Source: Desulfobacteraceae bacterium (GTDB taxonomy: Bacteria; Desulfobacterota; Desulfobacteria; Desulfobacterales; Desulfobacteraceae). From it: a DNA stretch of 8,009 nt. This document shows positions 1 through 7,168 of this stretch, one piece after another. A program made the position numbers and the translations under genes. The notes beneath the pieces are model-generated. The model did no database searches and was not told the DNA's origin. It was given only the letters and a program-made list of their open reading frames with translations. How positions within the stretch are numbered: the first letter of the stretch is position 1; each line of letters opens with the position of its first letter. The stretch lies in contig PIVQ01000306.1 of assembly GCA_003354055.1 (NCBI GenBank), positions 1-8,009 of the forward strand, given 5' to 3'.

Positions 1-5
1 TATGC

Positions 6-34
6 TTGACACTATTTTTTATTGTTGATATAAC
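6..34 (+). promoter_or_regulatory. sigma70-type promoter of the tRNA-Val/tRNA-Asp unit
   Basis: A perfect -35 box TTGACA (6-11) is followed after exactly 17 bp by TATAAC (29-34), five of six matches to the -10 consensus. It is preceded by TG one base upstream (26-27), which also makes it an extended -10. The predicted start is near 40-41, about seven bases before the first base of the mature tRNA-Val at 48. The stretch after the -10 (CCAGCC) is GC-rich, as in many stable-RNA promoters under stringent control; that regulatory reading is an inference. Confidence 0.85.
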
Positions 35-47
35 CCAGCCTGTTTTC

Positions 48-123
48 GGGCGATTAACTCAGTTGGGAGAGTGCAACCCTTACAAGGTTGAAGTCGCAGG
101 TTCAAGCCCTGCATCGCCCACCA
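48..123 (+). tRNA. tRNA-Val (anticodon TAC)
   Basis: A full cloverleaf can be drawn. The acceptor stem GGGCGAT (48-54) pairs with ATCGCCC (113-119), with discriminator A120 and an encoded CCA (121-123). The anticodon stem CAACC/GGTTG encloses the seven-base loop CTTACAA with anticodon TAC at 81-83, which reads valine GUA and GUG codons by standard wobble. The T arm GCAGG/CCTGC carries the loop TTCAAGC. It is the first gene of a two-tRNA transcript; 14 nt separate it from the next tRNA. Confidence 0.97.
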
Positions 124-137
124 AAAACGTAAAGCAC

Positions 138-215
138 GGGGGTGTAGTTCAGTTTGGTTAGAACGCTTGCCTGTCACGCAAGAGGCCGCGAGTTCGAGTC
201 TCGTCACTCCCGCCA
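138..215 (+). tRNA. tRNA-Asp (anticodon GTC)
   Basis: The acceptor stem GGGGGTG (138-144) pairs with CACTCCC (205-211) with one G-U pair. Discriminator G212, the usual aspartate identity base, is followed by encoded CCA (213-215). The anticodon stem CTTGC/GCAAG holds the loop CTGTCAC with anticodon GTC at 173-175. The T arm has stem 188-192/200-204 and loop TTCGAGT. It is co-transcribed with the upstream tRNA-Val and directly followed by a terminator. Confidence 0.97.
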
Positions 216-221
216 CCATAT

Positions 222-255
222 AAAAGGGTTTCAGTGAAAACTGAGGCCCTTTTTT
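222..255 (+). terminator. intrinsic terminator of the tRNA operon
   Basis: The stem GGGTTTCAGT (226-235) pairs with ACTGAGGCCC (240-249), including two G-T pairs, around a GAAA tetraloop (236-239). A run of six T follows (250-255), and four A precede the stem (222-225) and could extend the pairing. It lies seven bases after the tRNA-Asp CCA end. Confidence 0.92.
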
Positions 256-300
256 AGTTGTGCGCCAGCTACTCAATGGGGGTGATTTTAGTTTTTCTGA

Positions 301-354
301 ATAAAAAAACGCCGCGGTGATGTATTGGGTATATCAATACGACACCGCGGCGTT
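301..354 (-). terminator. intrinsic terminator of leuB
   Basis: A perfect 12-bp stem (AACGCCGCGGTG 308-319 with 343-354) continues, after a small internal mismatch, into a second 6-bp stem (322-327 with 335-340) around a seven-base loop. On the - strand the 3' arm runs into a T tract (complement of the A run 303-309). It sits 23 bp past the leuB stop codon. It also insulates leuB from the convergent tRNA unit, whose own terminator ends about 45 bp away. Confidence 0.93.
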
Positions 355-377
355 ATTAAGTTATTCTATATGAGTGG

Positions 378-1704
<1,327 letters not shown>

Positions 1705-1905
1705 TTATACTTTTACAACTTTGGCTGCAGAGAGCCCTTTCTCACTTTCACGCAGTTCGTACTGAACCTGCTCGCCCTCGTTAAGGCTTTTAAATCCGGG
1801 CATCTCAATGGCTGAATAATGGACAAAGACATCTTCGCCATTGTCATGTTTGATAAACCCGAACCCCTTTTTTGAATTAAACCATTTGATAGTTCCGATA
1901 TGCAA
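1705..1905 (-). CDS. cold-shock domain (CspA-family) protein
   Basis: A 66-residue protein made of a single cold-shock domain, a five-strand OB fold that binds single-stranded RNA and DNA, typically as an RNA chaperone in the cytoplasm. Visible landmarks are GTIKWFN (4-10), the RNP1 motif KGFGFI (13-18) and the RNP2 motif VFVHY (26-30). The stacking aromatics W8, F15, F17, F27 and H29 are all present, and length is normal for the family. The start appears to be TTG (1905-1903): GAGGAG lies eight bases upstream (1914-1919), no in-frame ATG or GTG is nearby, and the start falls at the family's standard position. It lies between the qmo terminator and leuB and is probably transcribed alone. Many paralogues differ in trigger (cold, stationary phase, constitutive), so neither cold induction nor a specific csp letter can be assigned. 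Confidence 0.95.
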   Translation of the reverse strand: MHIGTIKWFNSKKGFGFIKHDNGEDVFVHYSAIEMPGFKSLNEGEQVQYELRESEKGLSAAKVVKV

Positions 1906-1973
1906 AATCTGTTCTCCTCATTAAGGATTATCCATCTGAAAAATTGACTTTCTTTCATGGCCAGCGATTCGCA

Positions 1974-2011
1974 ATTATCGAATATATTATCGTTTGCTAA
2001 AAAAAATGCAA
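1974..2011 (-). promoter_or_regulatory. candidate promoter region of the cold-shock gene
   Basis: Read on the - strand, TTGCAT (2011-2006) is followed after 16 bp by TAATAT (1989-1984). Two copies of GATAAT (1991-1986 and 1979-1974), each five of six to the -10 consensus, lie in the same AT-rich stretch. The exact element cannot be decided by eye. Any of them would leave a leader of roughly 60-80 nt before the TTG start. The -35 candidate abuts the T tract of the qmo terminator. Confidence 0.3.
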
Positions 2012-2013
2012 GC

Positions 2014-2049
2014 AAAAAAAAGGGAGGGGCTGAAAAATCAGCCCCTCCC
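2014..2049 (-). terminator. intrinsic terminator of the qmoABC operon
   Basis: A perfect 12-bp GC-rich stem, GGGAGGGGCTGA (2022-2033) with TCAGCCCCTCCC (2038-2049), closes a four-base loop. On the - strand it is followed by eight T (complement of A run 2014-2021). It starts 24 bp after the qmoC stop codon and is one of the strongest hairpins in the window, well suited to end a highly transcribed operon. Confidence 0.96.
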
Positions 2050-2073
2050 CTGAACAATGCTATGTGTTAAATG

Positions 2074-3279
2074 CTATTTTCTGTTTCCATAGTCTGCATA
2101 GGCCATGGCAACCAATCTGTAAACCAGGTGGGCCATTTTTGAGAACGGCAGGAATGCGAACAGGTTGAAAATGGCAATCAGATGCAGGTAGTAAAAGAAG
2201 TAGGAAATCCACTCCATATGAGCCAGACGGGTCATTTCCGTCAGCATACCTGTCAAACCAAGGGCAAAGACAACACCAAGGATAAACCAGTCTTTGTAGG
2301 CGGTGAGCTGGTCTTTGTTGGCCAGACGATTTTTGATCATCATGGCGGATCCGATCACAAGTGCCACGCCGGCAATGTTGGCAAGCCATTTGATGGGGTT
2401 AAGCTGCGGGTAAGGACCTGCATAATTGCCAAGGTACAGCATGGTGCCGCAGACAGCAGTTACGATGAAAAGTCCGATGAAGGAGAAAAGAACCATCATA
2501 TGGGGAGTAGCTCTTTCTTTATTGGCTTCACATTCGTTGAACTTCTCATGTTTGAGAACAGTCGGAAGGATGTTAACAAAAGACTGTGCAAGCGCTTTGT
2601 AGTCCAGGCTGGTTTTATCTGTTTTGCCTTCCAGAACTGCATTGGCGTGAATATCGGCTAAAAACCGTTTCAGTCCGAGCGCAAAAACAGCCGTTGCAAA
2701 AATCGCTGTAGGCACAAAAGTCAGGTCAACAAACCAGGTGGAGAAAAAGTTGGCATGGGAAATTACATGCTCTGCACCCTCATGGGCATGGGACCACGCA
2801 AGACGACCGCCAAGGCCATCACCGAAAACAGCCGCAAAGATCTTGGTCATCGTATCACCGAAATTCATGGTGATAAATGCAAGAAAAGCAAACCAAATGG
2901 CCGGGATTCCAATAAGGAACGGCAGTTTGCTGGGATCATTTACCGCTTTGGCAAGGACCTTGGGTGTGGCATATTCGGTAATGGCAGCAGAACGGACAGC
3001 TGACAGAACATCACCGGGGGCTGCGCCTCTGGGACAAAGATCTGTACAGTCACCGCACTGGTGGCAAAGCCAGATGTCAGCGTTACCGATCAGTTTGTCT
3101 TTAAGACCCCAGGACGCCGCAATCATCTCTTTCCGGGGAAAGGGGCTGTCTTCGGGAGCAATGGGACAAGCGACTGAACAGGTGGCGCATTGGTAACATT
3201 TTTTCAGCGTTTCTCCGCCAAGACCTCTAAGCTCGGCAATGAACCCGAGATCAGGTTGTGCAAGATATTTAGCACTCAT
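2074..3279 (-). CDS. qmoC: Qmo complex membrane subunit QmoC (HdrC/HdrE-like)
   Basis: QmoC anchors the quinone-interacting membrane-bound oxidoreductase and links the menaquinone pool to the QmoAB flavoproteins. The 401-residue protein is a natural fusion. The N-terminal HdrC-like head binds two [4Fe-4S] clusters through C28, C31, C34, C38 and C72, C75, C78, C82, each motif ending in CP. The rest is a haem b membrane domain of HdrE/NarI type with about six hydrophobic segments (roughly 119-138, 182-203, 262-284, 297-316, 331-349, 357-378). Candidate haem-ligand histidines include H260, H354, H366 and H384. A histidine-rich loop (H164, H166, H171, H175) lies before the second helix. ATG is supported by GGAGGT (3289-3294) nine bases upstream. 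It is the last gene of qmoABC, 34 nt after qmoB, and stops with TAG just before the operon terminator. HdrC-like heads also occur in Tmc/Hmc/Dsr-type complexes, but the linkage to qmoAB settles the name. Confidence 0.96.
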   Translation of the reverse strand: MSAKYLAQPDLGFIAELRGLGGETLKKCYQCATCSVACPIAPEDSPFPRKEMIAASWGLKDKLIGNADIWLCHQCGDCTDLCPRGAAPGDVLSAVRSAAITEYATPKVLAKAVNDPSKLPFLIGIPAIWFAFLAFITMNFGDTMTKIFAAVFGDGLGGRLAWSHAHEGAEHVISHANFFSTWFVDLTFVPTAIFATAVFALGLKRFLADIHANAVLEGKTDKTSLDYKALAQSFVNILPTVLKHEKFNECEANKERATPHMMVLFSFIGLFIVTAVCGTMLYLGNYAGPYPQLNPIKWLANIAGVALVIGSAMMIKNRLANKDQLTAYKDWFILGVVFALGLTGMLTEMTRLAHMEWISYFFYYLHLIAIFNLFAFLPFSKMAHLVYRLVAMAYADYGNRK

Positions 3280-3313
3280 ACGTATGATACCTCCATATTT
3301 TTATAAACCGCTA

Positions 3314-5650
3314 TTAGAAACCTTTGAACGGGTTGGGGCCAAGGTCTTCAACTAATTCTACAAAGTCGTTGATGAGCCCGGGAAGCTTGTCATATTCATC
3401 AATGGCAACTTCGGCAAAGGCCACACGTTCTTCTTCAAGGGCCAGAGAAGACAGTGCATCTCCGATCTTTTTCACGCGGACTTCGGCAAGCTCTGAGCCT
3501 TTCATAAAATGACACTGGTAATCATCACCGTGTTTGCAACCGATGAGGATAACACCGTCCATACCCTGGGCCAGGGCGTCTTTGATCCAGATAGTGTTGA
3601 CGGAACCAAGACAGCGGACCGGGATAAACCGAACGTCAGGAGAGTAATCCTGGCGGTTCATACCCACCATATCCAGTGCGGGGAAGGCATCATTTTCACA
3701 GACCAGGGCTATAAACCTGAAGGGTGGTTCATCATAGTCGTCTTCGCTTGGTACCCCAATGGCTTTAATCTGAGAGCCAATGGAATCGATGGTGTAGTCG
3801 GCAAAGGAAACGATACGTTCAGGACAGGCGCCCATGCAGGTCCCGCAGCGTCTGCAGCGGTTGGGGTTGGCCTTGGGAGTCCCTTTCTCATCATCATCAA
3901 GTGCGCCGAACGGACATTCAACCGTACATCTCTTACACTGGGTACATCTCTGGAAGAAGAAGTCCGGATAGGTCATGTCACCGGACCGGGGATGAACTGC
4001 CATACCGCGGTTGGCGCTTTCAATACACTGGATGGCTTTAAGAGCCGCTCCTGTTGCATCTTCAACAGACTCTTCAATGGTCATGGCGCGACGAATGGCG
4101 CCGGCAGCGTAGATACCGGTTCTCTGGGTTTCGTAGGGGAAGCAGATGTAGTTGGAGTCCGCATACTGACCAAAGATATCATTGTCACGGAAACCGGGGC
4201 CCTGTCTGTAGGCAAGGTTGACAATGGGATCGTCCATGGTCGCAGGGACCATACCGCTGGCAACAACTACCATGTCGGCCTTGAGGGCCAGGTTGTCACC
4301 CAGCAGGGTGTTGGTAGCAGTGACAGTAAGGTCGCTGCCCTGTTGTGCAACTTCTGTGACCGCACCCTTGGTCATGAAAATGCCGTCTTCCTGCTGCATG
4401 CTCTTGTAAAAGTACTCCTGGAGGCCGGGAGTTCTCATGTGCTGGTAAATTACATAGGCTTTACCGTCAGAATAATCTTCTCTGACATAACGTGCCTGTT
4501 TCAGGGCAACTTGAGATGTAACAGATCCGGTATATTCAAAATCGGAATCATCTTCTTCTTTGCCGGGAGACTGTACGAATACAACGTTTTTGGCTTCTTT
4601 ACCATCGGAAGGTCTGACAATCTTGCCTTTGGCAGCAATCATTTCAAACTCGTCATTGGTAACAACGTCGGGAAGATCAATTCCAAGATGCTCGTAAGCT
4701 TCGCCTTCAATTACGTCGGGACGCCATCCTGCAGCCAGGATTACAGCTCCGTAAAGCTCACCGTCGGGATCCATCTGGAGGATATCTTCGCGGCCTACAT
4801 TGTATTCAAGGTATTTTTCATGGGCAGCCTCGACATCCAGTTCTTTGCCGTTTTCATCAATCAGCATCTCTTCGGGAAGCGGGAAGGGAACGTCAAAGGG
4901 GATTTTTTCGCCGGGAGTTTTCATTGTAACAGTAAACTCGCCGGGCTGACCTGCAATACGTGCTACTTCAGTGTTTGTTCGAACGTCAATGCCGGGCAGA
5001 CCCTCGATTTCCTGAATCAGGCTGTCAACAATCGGTGCCTGAAGGGTTTCAAAGGGTTCTACAGTCGGCATCTGGCTTCTCAGCTTGGCAGCATAACCAC
5101 CCAAAGCTGCCGATTTTTCAACAACAGTGACTTCGTAACCGGCCTTGGCCGCATCAATGGCAGAAGCCATACCGGTAACGCCACCACCAAGAACAAGAAT
5201 CTTTTTAGAGAAGGATTCTGCTTGGTAAGGTTCAGGCAGGTTGACTTTTTCAACACGGATCATGCCCATTTTGATATAGTCTTCCGCCTTCATCTGGATC
5301 CGGTCAAAATGCTCTTCATCATCCTTCTGTTCTTCGGTCAGTGCAGGGAATTTTTCCCTGGAATGGGGCCATACCACGCCTTCTCTCAGGTTGACTCTTT
5401 CTATAATGCAGCCGTCAAAGTTGAATACGTCAAAGTTGACGCGTCTAGAGCAGGCACCGATGACCATGGCATTGACCTTTTCATCATCAATGTCTTTCTG
5501 GATGAGTGCCACACCTTCTTTGGAGCACAGGAAGGGATGGGTGGTACAACTTGTTCCCTCTTCTTCAGGAACATCAACCAGATCTTCCATGTCGAGGGTA
5601 TCTCCGATTCCACAGCCTGTGCAGATATATACGCCGTATTTTTTATCCAT
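3314..5650 (-). CDS. qmoB: Qmo complex flavoprotein QmoB (HdrA-MvhD fusion)
   Basis: QmoB is the large cytoplasmic HdrA-like flavoprotein of Qmo, thought to pass electrons between QmoC/QmoA and APS reductase. In the 778-residue product the order is as follows. A cysteine-containing N-terminal region has C10, C13, C35, C42 and C67. A Rossmann FAD site GGGVTG (155-160) leads to VVEKSAALGG (176-185). A second flavin-binding segment ends near the TGIYAAGAIRRA motif (511-522). Two ferredoxin motifs follow (C569, C572, C575, C579 and C599, C602, C605, C609). An MvhD/FrhD-like C-terminal domain begins near residue 645, with C651, C680, C705 and C713 as likely [2Fe-2S] ligands. ATG (5650-5648) has GGAGGT ten bases upstream; this lies inside the end of qmoA, so the two genes are probably translationally coupled. 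The family resembles HdrA of heterodisulfide reductase; position between qmoA and qmoC makes QmoB near certain. Confidence 0.96.
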   Translation of the reverse strand: MDKKYGVYICTGCGIGDTLDMEDLVDVPEEEGTSCTTHPFLCSKEGVALIQKDIDDEKVNAMVIGACSRRVNFDVFNFDGCIIERVNLREGVVWPHSREKFPALTEEQKDDEEHFDRIQMKAEDYIKMGMIRVEKVNLPEPYQAESFSKKILVLGGGVTGMASAIDAAKAGYEVTVVEKSAALGGYAAKLRSQMPTVEPFETLQAPIVDSLIQEIEGLPGIDVRTNTEVARIAGQPGEFTVTMKTPGEKIPFDVPFPLPEEMLIDENGKELDVEAAHEKYLEYNVGREDILQMDPDGELYGAVILAAGWRPDVIEGEAYEHLGIDLPDVVTNDEFEMIAAKGKIVRPSDGKEAKNVVFVQSPGKEEDDSDFEYTGSVTSQVALKQARYVREDYSDGKAYVIYQHMRTPGLQEYFYKSMQQEDGIFMTKGAVTEVAQQGSDLTVTATNTLLGDNLALKADMVVVASGMVPATMDDPIVNLAYRQGPGFRDNDIFGQYADSNYICFPYETQRTGIYAAGAIRRAMTIEESVEDATGAALKAIQCIESANRGMAVHPRSGDMTYPDFFFQRCTQCKRCTVECPFGALDDDEKGTPKANPNRCRRCGTCMGACPERIVSFADYTIDSIGSQIKAIGVPSEDDYDEPPFRFIALVCENDAFPALDMVGMNRQDYSPDVRFIPVRCLGSVNTIWIKDALAQGMDGVILIGCKHGDDYQCHFMKGSELAEVRVKKIGDALSSLALEEERVAFAEVAIDEYDKLPGLINDFVELVEDLGPNPFKGF

Positions 5651-5658
5651 GGTTTTCG

Positions 5659-5666
5659 TTACCTCC
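5659..5666 (-). promoter_or_regulatory. qmoB ribosome binding site overlapping the end of qmoA
   Basis: On the - strand, AGG AGG TAA is at once the last two codons and stop of qmoA and the Shine-Dalgarno sequence GGAGGT (5666-5661) of qmoB, whose ATG follows ten bases later. Ribosomes finishing qmoA therefore stop on the qmoB initiation site. Confidence 0.9.
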
Positions 5667-6930
5667 TAAGGGTCTGAATGGCTTTAAGGGCCATGCCGGT
5701 TGCGTTCTGGTTCGAGGTTACAACATCGGCAGGTTTGTTGGCACACCCTGCTGCGAACAGGCCGCCTTTGGAAAAGTCATTTACAATGAAACCTTCTTCA
5801 TTATAATTCAGGTCTGCGGCTGGTTTGTCAGTTGCGCAAGTGGGCTGCATACCGGTGGCAAGGACCAGCATGTCAACGGTCTGTCTGATTTTTTCACCGG
5901 AGATGGTATCTTCGGCAACCAGGTTGATGTTGCCTGTGCCGGCCTCTTCGCTGACTTCTGCGACTTTGCCTTTAACAAAGAAGATGTTTTCATCAGCTTT
6001 GAGTTTGGCATAGAAGTTTTCATATTTTCTGCCGGGTGTTCTCAGGTCGATGTAATAGATGGTTATCTTTGCATCGGGATACTGCGCTCGCAGATACGTG
6101 GCATGTTTCAGAGATGCCATGCAGCAGATGTAAGAGCAGTAGGAGAGATGGTTTTCATCTCTGGAGCCTGCACACTGTGCAAAGGCGATAGTCTCAGGAG
6201 CTTTGTCATCAGAAGGCCGAACAATTTTACCTTGAGTGGGGCCATTTCCGGAAGCCATTCTTTCGAGCATCATGTTGGTTACGATGTTCTGATAACGGCC
6301 GAATCCTAAATTATCAATGCGGGTGGCATCATAGGGCTGCCATCCGGTGTTGAATACAACAGCGCCGACCTTAAGATCAAAGGTCTTTTCTTCCATGTCA
6401 AAATCAACCGCGTCGAACTTGCATGCTTCTTTGACCTTGTCACGATCATCAGTGCTCATGGCAGGATCCATGACATACCGCTGAGGGAATGCCATGTTGT
6501 GAGGCAGGTAAGCTGCCTTGCGTCTGTCCATGCCAAAGTTGAAGTCATTGGAAACTTCAGTGTCGCATACTTTTGAGCAATCGCCGCACCCGGTGCAGTT
6601 TTCATTCACATATCTGGGGGCGGTCTTAACGGTAACGGTATAATCGCCAGGCGTCCCTTCAACGTTCTGAACCTCAGACATGGTCATTACTCTGATGTTT
6701 TTATTGTCTTTGAGACGTTTGTAATTAATCTCAAGTCCGCAAGTGGGCGGGCAAAGTTTGGGGAAGTAGTGTTTGAGCTGTGATACTCTTCCGCCAAGGG
6801 ATGCTTCCTTCTCTATCAAGAAGACCTCATACCCCACTTCGGCAGCTTCCAGGGCAGTTGTAAGGCCGCTGATTCCACCACCAACCACCATGATGCTTCC
6901 ACTTACCGGGGCTGAATTTTCTGTTGTCAT
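5659..6930 (-). CDS. qmoA: Qmo complex flavoprotein QmoA (HdrA-like)
   Basis: QmoA is the smaller HdrA-like flavoprotein of the Qmo complex, a soluble subunit held to the membrane by QmoC. The 423-residue protein has a FAD Rossmann motif GGGISGL (17-23) with the acidic end LIEKEASLGGR (38-48). A cysteine set C112, C115, C118, C122 follows, arranged like a [4Fe-4S] motif but with aspartate rather than proline after the last cysteine. A cysteine-rich stretch holds C253, C265, C269 and C270. A C-terminal flavin-binding segment GGLFAAGCANKPADV (389-403) closes the fold; C60 and C64 form another close pair. ATG (6930-6928) is preceded five bases upstream by GGAGGG (6936-6941). The protein ends in Arg-Arg encoded AGG AGG, immediately before TAA. 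It is the first gene of qmoABC, downstream of aprA on the same strand. A generic HdrA is the alternative, excluded by length and by the neighbours. Confidence 0.96.
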   Translation of the reverse strand: MTTENSAPVSGSIMVVGGGISGLTTALEAAEVGYEVFLIEKEASLGGRVSQLKHYFPKLCPPTCGLEINYKRLKDNKNIRVMTMSEVQNVEGTPGDYTVTVKTAPRYVNENCTGCGDCSKVCDTEVSNDFNFGMDRRKAAYLPHNMAFPQRYVMDPAMSTDDRDKVKEACKFDAVDFDMEEKTFDLKVGAVVFNTGWQPYDATRIDNLGFGRYQNIVTNMMLERMASGNGPTQGKIVRPSDDKAPETIAFAQCAGSRDENHLSYCSYICCMASLKHATYLRAQYPDAKITIYYIDLRTPGRKYENFYAKLKADENIFFVKGKVAEVSEEAGTGNINLVAEDTISGEKIRQTVDMLVLATGMQPTCATDKPAADLNYNEEGFIVNDFSKGGLFAAGCANKPADVVTSNQNATGMALKAIQTLRR

Positions 6931-6952
6931 GCTGTCCCTCCGTGCATTCTAA

Positions 6953-6961
6953 GTTATATCA
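6953..6961 (-). promoter_or_regulatory. candidate qmoABC promoter (extended -10)
   Basis: On the - strand, TGATATAAC (6961-6953) is an extended -10 (TG, one base, TATAAC). The same nine bases form the -10 region of the tRNA promoter at 26-34. Predicted initiation near 6946 gives a leader of about 16 nt that still carries the GGAGGG ribosome binding site. No -35 match is seen at 16-19 bp spacing, so this would depend on the extended -10 or on an activator. Transcription could also start farther upstream. Confidence 0.45.
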
Positions 6962-6990
6962 TTAGGGTTTGTTATTTATGGTTAATGCCG

Positions 6991-7057
6991 CATCTTAAAA
7001 GGAACCTTACCTTAAAGGCTGTACCTTTAAGGCTGTACTTAAGGTTCAAGTTAAGGT
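6991..7057 (-). repeat. degenerate tandem array of CCTTAA-type units
   Basis: Read on the - strand, five adjoining units fill this stretch: ACCTTAACTTGA (7057-7046), ACCTTAAGTACA (7045-7034), GCCTTAAAGGTACA (7033-7020), GCCTTTAAGGTAAGGTT (7019-7003) and CCTTTTAAGATG (7002-6991). On the + strand AAGGCTGTAC occurs twice, 14 bp apart (7015-7024, 7029-7038), and TAAGG occurs at exact 12-bp steps (7028, 7040, 7052). Relative to the candidate qmo start site the array covers about -45 to -111, a usual place for activator sites. That role is inferred. Confidence 0.7.
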
Positions 7058-7069
7058 GTTTGCCGGCAT
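7046..7069 (-). other. possible leader peptide frame MPANTLT
   Basis: ATG (7069-7067) is preceded by AAGGAG five bases upstream (7080-7075). It opens a seven-codon frame that ends in TGA (7048-7046) inside the repeat array. The spacing is good, but the frame is short enough to arise by chance and its codons show no obvious amino-acid bias. It matters only if transcription enters from upstream of 7080. Confidence 0.2.
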
Positions 7070-7076
7070 CCTCTCT

Positions 7077-7090
7077 CCTTATTCATAAGG
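7077..7090. promoter_or_regulatory. operator-like dyad CCTTAT-TC-ATAAGG
   Basis: This is a 14-bp dyad with perfect 6-bp arms and a two-base centre, the size of a homodimeric repressor or activator site. It carries the same TAAGG/CCTTA half-sites as the array 20 bp away, so the two may bind the same protein. No regulator gene is in the window. Confidence 0.45.
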
Positions 7091-7168
7091 AAGCAATAGT
7101 GACGCTTGCTGTTGCTGGCTTACAAAAAAGGAGACAGGACAAAGACCGGAACTTGTGGCTGTAATCTG

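Larger units (their letters stand above)
6985..7069. repeat. nested inverted repeat upstream of qmoA
   Basis: Four paired segments nest inside one another. ATGCCG (6985-6990) pairs with CGGCAT (7064-7069). CATCTTAA (6991-6998) pairs with TTAAGGTG (7051-7058) with one wobble. GAACCTTA (7002-7009) pairs with TAAGGTTC (7040-7047). CCTTAAAGG (7010-7018) pairs with CCTTTAAGG (7024-7032) around the loop CTGTA. Bulges fall on the right-hand arm. If transcribed, either strand could fold into an imperfect hairpin of about 85 nt; it has no T tract and is not a terminator. Confidence 0.8.

Noticed and set aside
19..276. An 85-codon - strand reading frame across the tRNA pair
   Set aside because: It is antisense to two clear tRNAs and their terminator; such frames (with CLRLQP/LELAAS-like text) are well-known artefacts of tRNA regions.
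1713..2057. A 114-codon - strand frame spanning the cold-shock gene and the qmo terminator
   Set aside because: It reads through a strong terminator hairpin and overlaps the cold-shock gene in another frame, with low-complexity content.
3509..5677. A 722-codon + strand frame opposite qmoB
   Set aside because: It is in exact complementary register to qmoB codons and is explained by their avoidance of TTA, CTA and TCA. It shows no recognisable domain, and qmoB has full family motifs.
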